Shown in pieces: positions 1-14,060 of a stretch of 64,000 nt of DNA (position 1 is the first letter of the stretch; each line of letters starts with the position of its first letter). The stretch covers positions 1,657,242,062 through 1,657,306,061 of the forward strand of contig OY728121.1 of NCBI GenBank assembly GCA_963277665.1, given 5' to 3'. This DNA is from Viscum album (taxonomy: Eukaryota > Streptophyta > Magnoliopsida > Santalales > Viscaceae). A program made the translations under genes and the position numbers. Under the pieces are notes generated by a model. It ran no database searches. It had not been told where the DNA came from and saw only the letters and a list, made by a program, of their open reading frames with translations.

Positions 1-299
1 AAATAATATACAATACCATGTATTGTGACTATAAAATACATTAGAATTCCAGTTCTGATTCTAAACATCATCCCATTTATAGATTTTTTTTCATCATACC
101 TACTTAGTTCTGTGTCCACCCAAATTAGTATTGAAACTCTTATAAATTACTATATTTCAAACTTCATAATGATTACTATAACATAATTTTATGGTGATAT
201 AAATATGTTTTTATATATTTGGGTAACTTGTAAACCAAAAGAAAAGATCATTTATCAAAGAGTTGACATCTCAAATAACTATTATATTTTTCTAAGAAA

Positions 300-2480
300 T
301 CATCATAATAACATTATTCATTTCTAGAAAATATCATTTCATAAACATACATAATAAAAAATAGTGTTTCTGTGTTGGTCTTCTTCACAAAAAAGTTTTT
401 ATACTACTATCCTTTCGAGAAATTTACACTCTTTAGATATCATTATGAAATAAAATACCAATCCCTTGTGGCCTATTTTATTTCTTATAAAGTTACTTAT
501 TTAACTTACATACATTTATAACATCATAATTCAAAAAAAACCACCCAGTTTGTTCCATGTACACCTCCACATAAATATCACTATTTAGAAAAGATGATTT
601 GACATCCATCTAAAATATTTTGAAGCTTTTATGAGTTACTATGTCTTGGAATATTTTTATAGACTCAATTCTGGAAACTGTAAAATAGTTATCATAAAAA
701 TAACACCCCTCAATTTATTATTATTCCTCTATACTAACCTAGCTTTATTTCTTAATACTTCTCCATTATCATCTTGTTTTTTCTTGATGACCCATTTTAC
801 TCACATAACTTTATTTTTAGTGGTCCTGGGAAGGATTTCTTATGATTTATTCTATATCATGTGGTCTAATTCTTCATTCATGTAATAAACCCAATATTTA
901 GGTTGAAAATCCTCTTCAATATATTTTTTATCATATTTTGACAAAAACTAGTATGGATTATAGATTTTATTTCCATCATATTTTAGACACCTTATTTTTA
1001 GTCCCCAATTATATTCTAAAAATCAGAATACTTCCCTATCCTTGATGTTTTCCTATAGTTATATGATTTTCCATTTTAACACCAACATTAGTCACTTTTG
1101 ACTCAATTGTTTAATCATAATCAATGAGGATATCTAAATATTCCTATTATTTTTGATTTTATATACCTTTAATTGATTATGCTGCAGAATAAAATATTTT
1201 AACATCTTCTACATCGTCTATCAAAATAGTTCTTTTTATACAATCTACATTTTGTAGAACTAATACATCATCACTATCAATAGTTCTTTCAAATTTCTTA
1301 TTATAACAGATATACGAACACCAATTTGGTTTAAAACCTAGAAAAATCCTATCATCGTCCTTTTTATCAAACATACCTATACTATATTACCATTTTCTAA
1401 TTATAAATGGACTTCCATACACATTGAAATGATTAACACTTGACATATTTTTAAACCAAATTTCATAAGGATTCATGTTTTAATTTTTCCTCAAGAGACA
1501 CTTATTCTAGATGTTGTCATCATTAGTGATGCCCTATAGCCAGAAAAATCATGATGTGTCATCCTCTATCAACATATTTCTATACTTGTCAACTAGAATA
1601 CCATTATTCCTTTCCAACACTTCATTTATGGAGAACTAAATTTATTTATGATGCCATGTTTTTCAAGGTATTTATTGAATTGTAAATTGGAATACTAAAT
1701 TACATTATCTGATATCTACATCTTCAAATATAATCATTTTTGATTCTCTATAATAATTCTAAATCTCTTGAATATGTATAAATATTGTGATTTTTGTTAC
1801 ATAATCATGATACATTTCATCCTTGTGAATTCATCTATAACGGTGATAACATATCTTTATCCACTAGTTTAATTATTAGCATTAATATCACACACATCAA
1901 AATAGATCAACTCATGTGGTTCAAATGTTTCAGTATCACCTCTATTGTGAGATATGTTTTCCATTTTTCTTTTTATAAAAATTTCATAAACTGATGTTTT
2001 ATATTTATTTAAGATGGGAAAATTTATTATAAATTTCTTCTTAATGAGCTTATTTATATTCTTTTAGCCAAGTTTAAAGTGTCATATTCCATAATCTTCT
2101 TTTATCTTGTGAAATTAGTTAAAATTTATCATTTCCTCTCCAACCTAAAATATATTTCCCTATGTTCTTAACCCCTTTGTCACAACAACTCCATATTTCA
2201 TACTATTGATAATTCATACCTTCTAGGGAAAATAACAACATTTTTATAATCACATAGCTATGAAACACTTCAAAATATATTCTTTAATCCATCAATAATA
2301 AAATTAATAGTAAAATTTATCTTTATAAAATTTTGATATTCCAATACATCTAAATTTTAGTGAGATATCATTTTAAAATGTTACAACTAATCTATTATAT
2401 TTCTCAAACATTTTCAGGTTTTTTAGGCCACCCATCATATGATATGAGCTCCCACTATCTATGATATAAGGGTTTTTATT
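300..2480 (-). pseudogene. Ty1/copia pol relic (protease, integrase, RT traces)
   Basis: Degenerate copia-type pol on the minus strand, recognised by domain order. A protease active-site relic reads IIDSGSSYHMM at about 2431-2465. Integrase C-terminal traces follow at 1430-1700 (NPYEIWFK, then VNHFNVYGS). A distinctive open stretch at 1177-1374 (DRIFLGF, as in the copia FLGY region) continues it. The start of RT lies at about 720-890 (VKWVIKKK, NKARLV), with a trace of the MDVKSAFLN motif near 560-600. The YVDD region is not convincing and no RNase H is seen. Stops and frameshifts occur throughout. Order protease-integrase-RT is what defines copia. No LTRs were found; 2480-3240 should hold its gag end, but I could not recognise it. 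Confidence 0.75.
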
Positions 2481-3239
2481 TATGAAAGACACAATGTAAA
2501 CATCAAAAATATTATCATATTGAATGATCTGAATTTGATATTTTACAGTATTTTTAAATATGTTTAATTTTTATGGAATAGTTATAACACATACCACTGT
2601 GTATTACCTCTTGATTACATCATCCACAAAATTCTTACAAGATTTCATTTTTTCTCCCCAAAAATATATTTCTCATCCCATTTGTCCTTCTATTAAGTTC
2701 TCAACTATGTTTTCTATCCCCTTGATTCCCAGTTTCTTCTCAACCTAGGTAGAGACATATTGTGCAAGAAATTGTTTGATTTGTGGAAAAATATTTCATA
2801 ACACCAAATATATCCCTATAACAATATTCTTTAAAGAAAATACTAACACTAATTAGGTTTTTGGTTAGTTTTGTTCTTTTTTCTTGATAATTTTTTCCCA
2901 TCCACTTTTTATGGAATAATTTCACGAATCTTTATTACTTCTAACTTCTATTTACCTTATTCCTTACCCTTCTGAACTTGAGAGGATTTTATCCTTCATT
3001 AAAATTTATAGTTACCCTACTTTTCATGATTTTAATACCTTTTTATGTAGTTAAACACTTCTCATGGATTTGTTCTCTTGTAACACTTCAGTCAACACAT
3101 TCATCATTTTAGATAACTCTTGAATTTTTTTATTATAGTTTGGAGAGTTCACCCTATTATATAATAGTTGTAGTCCTATCATGATTGATCTTTTTTTTAG
3201 TTTCATCAATACTTTTCATCAACCTATTTACTTTATTAT

Positions 3240-5143
3240 TTCCTATTTCATGACCCCTTACTCCAAAGGTACCCCCTATTCTGGTAAAGAATAAAGAAAG
3301 AAGATGAACCCTAAATCCCACCTGCAATAGGCCCTGAGTTGGAAACTAGCTCCAAGGGTATATCAATCAAACATGTGGGAGGTATTACCCTCATAAAATT
3401 ATATCTAATTAGTGGTAAGAATAGAAAATACCAAAAAACTCAATTTATAAATATAGAAGAAAATAAAATACGTTTAATTTTATAAAAAAAATAATTGAAA
3501 AGTAGCAAAAGTAATCCTTGATAATGACCATGAAGCCTCAAAATCACCTAAACGACGCTTGAAAACTAGTAACACCCATATGTATCACCAAATAGATATT
3601 TTGGGCTATAATAAAAATTATATATATGTAGGGTGAGCAAAACATTTATACATAGCAGGATTCTACCAAAAACCTCTCATGAAAACGTGACAAAAAGAAT
3701 ACTAAAGCTTAGTGAATAAACAAATGAAAAGAACCGATAACCTAAAAAGATAATGTTATTTTACCATCCTCATGATGGTAATCTCACCAATTAATGCACA
3801 AAATTAAGTCATTTGTTTATAAAAATCATATATATAAATGAAGGTACCTGCCTTCCACTTATCTAGTGGTATTTCACTCTCACACCCTAGTTCCACACTT
3901 CCTATGATCATCCCTCCCATAAGTCATATTTCACTTAATACATACATATCATTAGTATTCTAAATCCTATGATGGATGTTACATCATCATCGTCATCATC
4001 CCCAGTATTAACCACGTGTATTCTCTAAACCCACTACAACCCATGTAATGCATTATACGTTAAGCCATCACAGCCCATACACATGTACTAATGTGGGGAT
4101 GTAACCTCTATGATGGTCCACAAGTATGTGCTATACCTAAATTCCTTACAACTCGCACATAAATGTATTGTAAAACCAAGATACATCATAGCTCATATAT
4201 AAACACACTCTATAACATAATCCATTATAACTCAGGATATACTTCTATATAACTACAACCAAAGGAAGAGCAGGGAGATGGAGAAGTCAACCACCAACAC
4301 CTCAGTATCCTAATAGTTGGAGAAGAAACACTCTAAACATTTGGTTGATGATTTACATACTAAAAAATTATTGAACCATATGAAACTATAAAATATAGAA
4401 TATATGATACACAACCATACTAAGGGAAACTACCAATACGTAGACTCATCTACAATAATTATCTTACAAGTCACTCAACTACCCCCACTAAGGTCTAAAT
4501 ATCATCAAGTTTGAAAGAAGAAATGTTATATACTACATAATTAATTAAATAACCATTAATTAACATTATTACATTAACATATACAAGATTAATACTTTAA
4601 TATTTTAAACCAAGATTAATTAACACCACAACTATTTTTTTAAATTATCATGTATGCCATCGTCATATTTGATAATCAAGAACTGATCTTAGGATTTAAT
4701 TAATTTATTTACCATTTCATAATTATTATATTACTCTAGTAATCATCTTATTCTACCAAAAAATGATGCACTTGTTGTATATAGATTCATACTTCTTTAA
4801 TTGGAAACCCATCATATAACACAAGTCCAACAAACCATTTAAAAGAATCATGTAGGAATATGTGTTGATGAGAAAGACACACTTTGAACTCATCCTAACC
4901 AACCCAGTGTCATTCCCACATCATTTCATATGGAATAATATATCCCACCATCACTGAAATTGACCATAATGGCATATTCAAGCCTCCATCCCATTTTAAG
5001 CCAACTATTCCAAACCAGAAATTTCCACAAATCAATCCTATCAACTCAAAAAAAATCTATAATCATTCGAGAGCATACATACATATTAAATTTATTATCT
5101 GTAAGAAAAAAGTCTACTTTGGTGAAACCAATAAGGAAATAAT
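3240..5143 (-). repeat. Repeat family D, first copy, left block
   Basis: Non-coding AT-rich block with a diverged second copy at 30440-31362 and 59883-60450. Matching landmarks include TAACACCC with ATATATGTAGGGTGA (3571-3640 and 30770-30830), and CACTACAACCCA with CATCACAGCCCA-like strings (4040-4080 and 31230-31280). It lies directly left of a minus-strand PBS relic, so it may be the 5' leader of a minus-strand LTR element, or part of another LTR. No coding motif was found. The strand is inferred from the PBS. Confidence 0.55.
4602..4604. other. Empty-site paralogue of the CACTA insertion (ATT)
   Basis: At 4588-4610 this D copy reads GATTAATACTTTAAT, then ATT, then TTAAACCA. The second D copy has GATTAATACTTTAAC followed by ATT at 31360-31362, directly before the CACTA left end, and ATT then TTAAACCA directly after its right end at 59880-59890. 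This uninterrupted copy therefore shows the pre-insertion state with a single ATT. Confidence 0.85.
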
Positions 5144-5157
5144 GCCTCTTATACCAA
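5144..5157 (-). other. Primer-binding-site relic (initiator tRNA-Met type)
   Basis: The minus strand reads TTGGTATAAGAGGC. The usual plant retrotransposon PBS, complementary to initiator tRNA-Met, is TTGGTATCAGAGC. Its position left of an LTR-like block fits a minus-strand element whose 5' LTR lies to the right. The second copy, near 60455-60490, is more decayed. Confidence 0.5.
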
Positions 5158-7246
5158 TTATTGTCTTGTCCACCCCCAAAAAAATTTCTTTTGAAAATAG
5201 TCATTTTAAATTCCTTCTTGAATTAACTATTTTATTATGTAATGTTTTTCTACAAGAATAAAAATATAATAATTGTATAATAATATATTAAAATGTTTTA
5301 CTTCCATAATTCAGAAATTCTATTAATTTATAGTAAATAATTAATCATTCCACTTTCATTAAATTAAAACATTATTCTAGGTTTTCATTTTCAACCATTT
5401 TACCAGTATATAAATGATGATAAACAGTAATAACAACACCACCAATAAAAAGGTATCACACTAACTATTAAATAAATAGGTATCATTATGAATATCATAA
5501 AACTGATGAGAACAGAGTCTGAAAACCATTCATTTAATCTCTATAACATAAAATTTCAATTATATATAATGTGTGATAATTTTTGCATTTCAATTTTATA
5601 ATATCTTGGACAAAAAAATAATAATTCCATAGAACAAAAAAAATAAACTACAATATGCGACATACTCTTCATTTATTAAATTTGTGTACATTAAATTTAT
5701 ATAACATATTATACATGTGATTATAATTTTTCTCTTTCTTATATAATTTTTTGAACAATAAAAGATAACAATTTAAAATTCACTATGTAAATCATCCAAT
5801 TTTTGTCATTCAAAATAAATCATAAAAATATTAATCATATTATTCAGCATGTGATTTACCATATTTGAAAAAAAATACACTCCATAGTTTTCATTATGTT
5901 CTTACATTATAATATTTCTAACTTATTAAATATCCATTCATGAAATTTATAGATTATTATATTCTTATAATTAACCACATCAATTTACCTAGAGAAAATA
6001 ACACATTATAAATTCGTATCTTGCAGAAAAACAAAAGTAATGAATTGAATATTCTACCTCATAATAAGATTTCATAATTTGTTTCCCTAAAAACAAAGGA
6101 TAAAGATGGATTCATATTGTATGGGAAACTCACATAAAGAAGCTGGGTTGATTACATAGGGGTTGTATACTCTAACAGTGAGGGTTTTGGATTATTTTGG
6201 ATTGAGAGAAAGTGAGAAGATTAAATGGTGAAAGAAACTCTAGATTTAGAATTATAAGATATGAATTTGTATATCTCTAGGAAACTCATCAAAATTTCAT
6301 TATTTGAATATGATTTAATTAGTTTTATATTTAATTACATATATTTCCCTATGAAAAACACATTTAAATCTTCATCTATTAATAGATTCAAATAAATAAA
6401 TTATCATTATTGATTCATGTATTAAAACCCCATTTTCTATTTATTGTTTCCTTATTTAATATTAAAACACGGTTTTATATCATTCTGAGAATATTGAAAT
6501 TTTTATTTTTAAGGGGATAATTGACCATTTTGAGAGATCACATAGAGTGATGAAATGACCAAAAAATCCACAACATGAGAAAAATAAGTGACCATGTGGA
6601 TCGATTGGAAGATCAAGGGATAGATTGCTCTATATGAAAGGAGGTTCAAACGAATGATGAAAAATGATTGATTGCATCACCAAAAATCAACCGCATAGAC
6701 ATGGGATCAACCTCTTGAAGGATCGGCCTTACAAACAAAAATAGGCCGCATGAAGGAAGGATCAATCATATGAAAAATAAGAGACCATGTGCTGGAAAGA
6801 TCGAGCAAATAACAAAATTTAGAACTGCATAGTTATTCAAGAAATGAAACAATGAGTCCAATAAAATCATGACCTATAAATTAATACCATGAACAAACTA
6901 AGAAACCATAAGAATAAAATCATAAATTATAAGAAAGCAACTTCTAAACCGAAGAGGTAAAATACTCTAAGAACCCTCCAGATACCTCTATGTATTGTGA
7001 AAAGCAAAAATATGAGTTTTGGAAATAAATTAAATTACACCAGATACCTCTAAAAAATACTCATCCATGAGAATTTAAAACAAAACCTAGAAGAGGAGAA
7101 AGGGTTCTGAAAAACCACACTACAAGATACCTCTGATGGATCTCAATAAAATAAGAACACAACCATCCCACCATAAGAAAAAAATACACCACCATAAAAC
7201 ATCATAAAGAAACCTCAAAACACACTAATAGAAAAGATAAATAAAA
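5158..7246 (-). repeat. LTR-like block of family D, first copy
   Basis: Non-coding block between the PBS relic and the end of the D chromodomain relic. It matches 60490-64000 in pieces. Examples are the CCTACCTCATAATAAG-like string (6055 and 62934), the segment around TTTTGGATTATTTTGG (6185 and 63070) and the TTAAGGGG segment (6510 and 63390). On the minus strand a pyrimidine-rich leader-like stretch lies at 6180-6240. A weak purine run (TATGGGGATT on the minus strand, about 7250-7260) precedes its right edge. Both edges are approximate. Confidence 0.5.
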
Positions 7247-7249
7247 ATT

Positions 7250-9455
7250 TAATCCCCATAAACAAGTATCATATTAAGGAATTGAAATGATCTCATAAAA
7301 CAACCTAAGGTAAAACATATCATCTCAACAGAAATGTTACAAAAAATATCACAAAAAGGGAGATAAATCATTGAACAACATGGGATATTGAGTATGAAAA
7401 TAAAACATCCATTCCCAAGTTCACTCCTCCAAGCCACCATTTCATCATAGCACCTGATCCAAAGGAAAACCATGAAGGCGTAATAGCTTCTCCTGATAGT
7501 CCAAAATCTCAGCATGACATTCCTCAATGGTTGCACTCTCTTAAACATATATATCACCCAAATATGTGAGGTGATAATATTCATTAATATATCTATGAAT
7601 CTATGATACATGTAAGATTTCATGAATTTGTTTCACTATTAAGGGTAGTGATAAACTATACACCACAACTCTAAGATGCACTAACACCTCAAAAGGTCCA
7701 ACAAATTGGGTGAAAGCCTAGTCCCATGGATGAAACTTTTCTTCCTAAAACAAGTAGATACCTTCAAGAACTCATGGTATCCAACATAAATCTCCATCAT
7801 CCTCCTCCTATTATTATCATAGGACTTATAATGTTTGTGAACAAACTTCATTCACACATAGATGATGTGTACCTTCTCTGTCATGATCGACACCAATTCT
7901 GGTCCAAGGGTAGCTGAATATTTAACATTTATCTAGAAAAATAGATATTAGAATGTTCATCCATACAAACCTTCAAAAAAAATCATACTAATGGTATGTT
8001 AATGAATTTTATTATTATAAAAATCCACCAAGGGTTGGTTCCTCATCTAAAAGCCTTCAAAATATTAAATGTACATGTAAAAAATTTCTTCCAAAGTTTT
8101 AATAGTATGATATTTATTATCTTATATCCATGAATGAAAACGAGAAATATGGAATAACTAAGGTCAAAAATCATGATAGAGACCTCTCTAAAACCTATAG
8201 GTAAAATGGGGATCATGATTACTGATGATCATATTAAAAAATCCAGGAATCCTTCGCACCTCCTCTAGATACTACCTTTCAAAAATCACTATTGAGATAA
8301 ACTATTTAATCTAAAAAAGTAAGACGAATTCATCAAGTGGTACAAGATCACCCATATACTATCACAACCTCCATGAGTTCTGGTAAAACCTATGACTAGG
8401 TCAATCAGGATGACCTCACAATTTTTTTGGGGAATATCAAGAAGATAAATAAAACCATTAGGAACATGATTCTTATCCTTCACCAAATAGAAAACTAAAC
8501 ACAGATAAAAAAACTATATAAATATGTGCTTAATACCAGAACAAAAAATTACTTTAATGGAATATATATATTCATCAGAAATGTATGTACCACTATTGGA
8601 GAACTATTTAACTCATAGAGAATAGTCTCATGCAATGCCAAAATGATAAACTAATTTTCCTAAAACAATAATTGATGTTGTCAATCCTCATACCATCCCT
8701 CGTGTACATCACCATAGAAAACATTATCATGAAAAACCACCACCTCAAACTCCACCAGCTGGGATTCCTTCATCTATTTACTAAATTTGAATACACTATC
8801 ATCAGATAAAGACACTATCTCCCATAAACTACTCCCTTGTCAAGGTGTAATTATGCTAACTCTTCTATCAACTTACAAGAGTCTCTAGGATCACACACAT
8901 CACCATCACATGAATTTTTTGTCAATAAATATAAAAAACATTCCATTGAATAGATTTAAAAGAAAAATTGATGTAATAATACCTTAATAACTCTATACAT
9001 TATTTCATCCACAAATTCAACTCACACAGGGAGAGGATATACTTCAGGCTCTTGTGATCTGTGAAGGAAACCAAACTATCACTAATGAGATAATTTTTCC
9101 AAAACATAATGGATAAAACCCCCAGATTAAGATAAATATCCTAGGTGGCATAGTTATATTCATGAGGCTATAATTGATGACACTCATAAGAGAAAACTAT
9201 CATTTTATACATTAATACAATACCCAATCCGAGACATGAAGCATCATAATAAACCTCAAATGCAACATCCTCCTATAGTAGATGAAGTACCATAACACTA
9301 AAAATATTCTCCCTTAAATACATGAAAGTATTCTAACACCGGTTAGTCTACACACATTTCTTATCCTTTCTATTCAATGTTTTTTTATGAGTCATAATTT
9401 TGGATAATTCGTGTAAAACCCTCCTATAATTTCCAGTGAGACAATGAAAACTTCG
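7250..9455 (-). pseudogene. Ty3/gypsy chromovirus pol, 3' half (RNase H, integrase, chromodomain)
   Basis: Minus-strand gypsy pol, read from right to left. The RT thumb/connection appears at 9400-9455 (SFHCLTGNYRR, like SFLGLAGYYRR). RNase H is at 9010-9300 (FEVYYDAS, TDHKSLKYI). The integrase zinc region and core are at 8280-8560 (CDSIWVILYHL, like the DAIWVIVDRL motif). The integrase C-terminus is at 7740-7912 (LGPELV, YHEFLKVS), and a chromodomain relic at 7370-7545 (AEILDYQEKLLR). The chromodomain after integrase places it in the chromovirus branch, close to Tekay/Del in wording. Stops and frameshifts are frequent. The upstream half is separated from it by element A and resumes at 19740-20560. 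Confidence 0.85.
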
Positions 9456-12370
9456 GTAACGTCATCTATTTTTTCAACCCGATTTGGATATAATTTATTA
9501 GTATTTTGAGGTGAAAATTTAATAATTTTAAATTTTATATTACACTTATACGTACTATATACCCCTTTTAAATGTATTTTCTTTAAACCATTATACACAA
9601 TGGTTTTTAGGAGCATTGTAAAGAAAACTTTTTATTTGTAATGGAAATGTAAGGGAAATACCACACTTTGTAAGGTTAGGATCGAGTCACATAATTGTAA
9701 TCTCATATTTACAAGGTTTTTATAAAGTTAACCTTTAATTTTCAATTTTTATATAAGGGTAACCCAACAATAATGTAAGGGTAAGTTAGATCCATGTAAA
9801 GGTAACTCTTCATTTCTAAAGGATGCATAATTGTAATCTAGAGCTTTGTGAGGGTGTGTCTAAATTCAAGGGAAACGTGAGTGTAAGAGTCATTAACCAC
9901 ATATAATAGCTATGAGATATGTAAGGGTAGAAACATATAACCCCTACACAATTCCATTTTTAGTAAAAATGTAATCTTTTTTATGTTTTTTTATTTTCTT
10001 CTTTACACCTCAAACCTGAAATCCGTTTTAATGTTTTTTAAAGTCCAAAATCATGGAAAATCAATTCCCTGACTCATTAAAAATTCATATCTCAAATTAT
10101 TTATGTTTTTAAATGCAATAATTTCAATATTTGATTAAAATAGAAATTAAATGGTGATTTTTAATTTGGGTTTCAATGCTGCAAACTAGAACATGGTATG
10201 ATTTATATTAAAATAATTGGAGCTCTTAATACCATTTTTTTCCACCATGAATTTTGGATGTCCAAAAATAATAAACCCATGATCAATGGAATTCTAAAAA
10301 ATCTAAAAAATTTATTCTTTTTGTTTCCAGGTATGGAAGAACTCAATCCCCCTTTCTCCACTATTCTTGGGTGCTTCATTTTCAAGACATAATTTCCATG
10401 TATCCTTTTTCATATACAATTTGTAAAATGATATTTCCAAATATTTCTAGTGAAATGATAAGTAATCATTAACATTATAGGAACAAGAATTATGAAATGG
10501 TAATAAATAATTATTATGTGATTATCATGAGTTTATTCTTGATAGATAAGATATCACCACTTATTAAATTTATAATTATTCTTTAAGAAAGAAATTTTAT
10601 CACTGAATAAAATCAAAAAATCAGAAATTATCTAGGAGATAAAGACTATTATCACATGTGGAATTTTGATAATTGGAATTGGTTTTATGAATCCTTGGAA
10701 AGTGAATTAGGACAAATAATATGAAAACTTGATTTTAATGATGATTCCTTATTGAACCTTGATGTTGACTTCAACAACATTGAGGTAGGAAGTTAATTAT
10801 CATCTAGAGGACATGGAAATAGTTTCTAGAATTATATAATGTTATGTTATTATGTGTGTGAGACCGTGTTTTTATATGATCACATATTTGTGTATATAGA
10901 TACAGATATTATGACTATTATTTTATAATATTCTATGTAATTTTTTCCCTTATATATAGATTGGTTCATACCTGGTGGAACCAATTTTCTTAGTGTTCAT
11001 GTTGACTTGTGTCCCTAGTAGACTTGGTCTCTCACTTCAAGGGGGAATGTGAAAAATGTGAAGGCCTTCACTAGAGTTGGGAATTGGGTTGACTTTTGGT
11101 GTGAGGATTTCTCTATACCATTAAATTTAGTCAACTTATGCATTTCCATAAATGTGGAAGATGGTATTGTTTCTTAAGGGAAAAATTCACTAGTCCTTAA
11201 AGGTGGAAGGATCGAGTTTTCCTTAAATGGAAAATATGATTGTCCTCAAAGGTTGATGGAATCACTCAATTTGATATGATTCATGAAATAGACTATAAAT
11301 AGAGTGCTATTTTCTAACTTCGATCCGAAGAAGGTGTGACCAGGGGTTTTTGAGAGCTTGGTTAGTGCATGACAACTCGAAATGTCATCAAATGTTGTTG
11401 TCTACATATTTAATTATTTTCATTAAATAAACTCTTATTCATGTCCACTAGTGTCAATGATTAATTTTTGGTGACCCACTGGGTTTATAATCAAACCCTG
11501 CATGCACATATCGATGTGTATGCAGACTTTATGATCAGGGATGTAGGAAAGGTCAAGGACCTAATGTAAGGGAGTTAAGGGATGAAGCATGGTGTTTGGA
11601 TAAAGTAAAATGATGGGTTCTAGTGTGATGTTGTTTTATTTTACTTACTTACTAGTATTTCTCACACATTGTTTTGACCTTCCACTTTAGGGTGCCTTAG
11701 CTATTTTCTATATGACCTGAGATACATTCTAGGGAATTCAGAATATCATTATTTATTTGTTCCACTATTTTATCTAGTGTAATTATTATTTTATTTTCTT
11801 AATAATAATGATATAGTCTTCCTACAAATGATATTACAACTCTCACTACTAGTCAGAAACCACTTGCGTAGGGGGTGGAGCGCACGAGGCCATGCGGAAC
11901 TCCAGGATAGTTTTCGTGATTGAAGTTAGGGAATTAATAAGTGATTTTAAAGGAGTTGTTCCCCATTTTTTTCTTATTGACTATGTTTTGGGAAAATATA
12001 GAAAATATTTAGATTGTGAGGAGCTCAAGCAGGGGAGTTTCACGTGCACTTGACTAGCACATGTGTAACAGACCTCTGAGTTACTGTTGTTGGGATTTCT
12101 ATAACAATTATAATTTTACAGTTTCATATTGATCATGATTATATTATTCTATTAGTATTTATGGTGGTTTGGTTCTTTCCTTGTATCATGAATAGGTATG
12201 TAAGATCACATTCCACACACATATATATTTTTTGATGTATACAAGTTCTTTAATTTAATGAATTGATTTGTGCTATCTATTTAGGATATATTGGTATTCT
12301 ATGTTACGAGATATATCATTGACTATGAAAAAAGTCATTAATAGAACATGAACATGATGTTATGTTATGT

Positions 12371-12402
<32 letters not shown>

Positions 12403-12556
12403 ATTGTGACTAACATGTAGGTAAAAAGAGTATTGATTAATACTAGGATTGTGATACATTCTTGTTGTGGGTAGCCTCCTATGATTGGTTTTCATTGAAA
12501 TACCTAAAGTGTTCATTATAACTAATTATGTAAGATAATTTCCAGAATTATATACA
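9456..12556 (+). repeat. Left LTR of element A
   Basis: Aligned by eye with 17132-19738 over about 2.6 kb. Paired landmarks are GTGAAAATTTAATAA (9511 and 17189), TTCAATGCTG (10173 and 17848), GACTTGGTCTCTC with AACTTGGTTATCC (11021 and 18709), and GTAACAGACCT (12065 and 19730). The start is uncertain by about 20 bp because the D pol motif runs up to it. The end is set by a PBS-like string at about 12560. A TG microsatellite lies at 12374-12402. Confidence 0.7.
12374..12402 (+). repeat. (TG)n microsatellite
   Basis: A run of alternating T and G follows a short TA run, inside the last 200 bp of the left LTR of element A. Confidence 0.9.
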
Positions 12557-12779
12557 TTTTTTTGGTGTTCTAAAAAACTTACACCTCAAAGATTCCTAAT
12601 TTCCCCTACTCCAGATGATTCAATTTATCCTATAAAGGGTATGTAGGAGGAATCACCTGGTCGTACTCCCACACCCACACCGGTGGTTCAGGTGGTGAAC
12701 CCAGCCCATCCTAGAGTTTTATAGAGGATGATGGTTGAATATACTCAGGTTATCCTCTTAATAATGAACCAGTTTTATA

Positions 12780-13530
12780 GGGAACAGGTGGCCCTTAAGA
12801 TACTGAGGAATGGATTAATATCATAGAGAGAATCTTTGAATTATTTGAGACTTCTAAAAATATATAAGTTAATGTTGAAGCCTTTATGGTTCAATGGCCT
12901 CCCATGAGGTTGTGGGGTTTCATGGTTATGGTAGTAAGTAATGAATTTCATACATGGTGAGACTTCAATTAGTTATTATTTTATGGTTTCCCCTATCATT
13001 CTATAACTATATTGAGATTAGGAGTTTGTAGATCTTCAGTAAGAGATGATGTTAGTTTCTACATAACCATCTCAATTTAATGAGTTGTTATGTTTTTATT
13101 CTCTTTTTTCTAGAAATGATGTGGAAAAATATTGAAAGTATGATATTGAACTTAATCTAGAGATTAGATAATAGATTAGGGACTTTGATCTGATGACATA
13201 TTCTCAAGTGATTTCCAAGGCTGTAAAACCTGATAAGGGGATATATGAGGACATGTTTTCAGGTTTACATCTAGCTTATACTACCCTAATGACCGATCAT
13301 TCCAATGTGACAATTGGTGACTCTTGCGGTAGTAGGAAGAGGATGGATGAGGAGGTGCAAAAAGATGGTATGAAGGTAGAGAAGAGTGAAAATTCTTCTA
13401 CTCCCTTTATGGGAGGTGTTTTGACCAGGTTCTACAACTATGGACGGAAGTGAAATTTTAGTACATTATTTAAATTTTAACTTAATAAGTGTCATTAATG
13501 TGGAAATAAGGGACATCATAAATGGTTTTT
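12780..13530 (+). pseudogene. Element A gag relic with zinc knuckle
   Basis: The retrotransposon gag domain is recognised from EEWINIIERIFELFET near 12803-12855, matching the conserved tryptophan-isoleucine-glutamate start of plant gypsy gag. An open stretch at 13193-13453 (86 codons) is the linker after the gag domain. It is followed at 13490-13525 by a CCHC zinc-knuckle relic, CxxCGNKGHHKW, with an internal stop and its last cysteine lost. Gag packages element RNA; this copy is broken. Confidence 0.75.
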
Positions 13531-13738
13531 TTTAAGACTCCATTTCCAGATTACAGTTTTATAGGTCGTGGTGCATGCAAGGGTCCCTAGTAGAAAGTTC
13601 ATACCCCTCAGACAATGATGACTCAGGTGAGTCGAGCACACTAGGGGCAGGGTTGTGGAGTTTAATTAGGATAAGTGTATTCAATGGAATGGGTTCTAAC
13701 AAACTATGGAGGGATAATTTTCCATTGTTGGAAGATTC

Positions 13739-14060
13739 TTGATAACCTATATGATTTCTACTTCTTTATTAAATTCTAGTTCTTACTATTCCTTTATATC
13801 TTCTCTAATTTTTGTTTGTCTTGATTTACTTGTCAAGTTATCTTTTGAGTTTCATTCAATTGACATGCCCATAATGAAGAAAGTTTTCCATATGTATTGT
13901 TTTCATGAGTGTCTATTATTAGTTATTAATATGGAAATTTATTGGATATCTTGATCCTTGAGATGATTATCATTGATGTGATATTTGGGATAGACTGGCT
14001 AGTAAGCTTTCATGCTCACATAAACTGTTTTTAGAGGTAGGTATCCTTTATTTTTTATAA
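13739..14060 (+). pseudogene. Element A aspartic protease relic
   Basis: The gypsy protease active site (DSGA or DSGS followed by SFIS) appears as LNSSSYYSFIS at about 13760-13802. Asp is replaced by Asn and Gly by Ser, so the catalytic site is lost. Downstream, VIFGIDWLVSFHAHINCF at about 13980-14030 matches the conserved GMDWL region. Confidence 0.75.

Noticed and set aside
631..885. 84-codon plus-strand ORF
   Set aside because: Antisense to the copia RT relic, which has recognisable motifs on the minus strand.
9392..9616. 74-codon minus-strand ORF as a gene
   Set aside because: It joins the end of the D pol (connection domain) to LTR sequence of element A; a junction artefact.
13739..13954. 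Membrane-protein-like 71-codon ORF
   Set aside because: It is the decayed protease of element A, with the active-site order recognisable.
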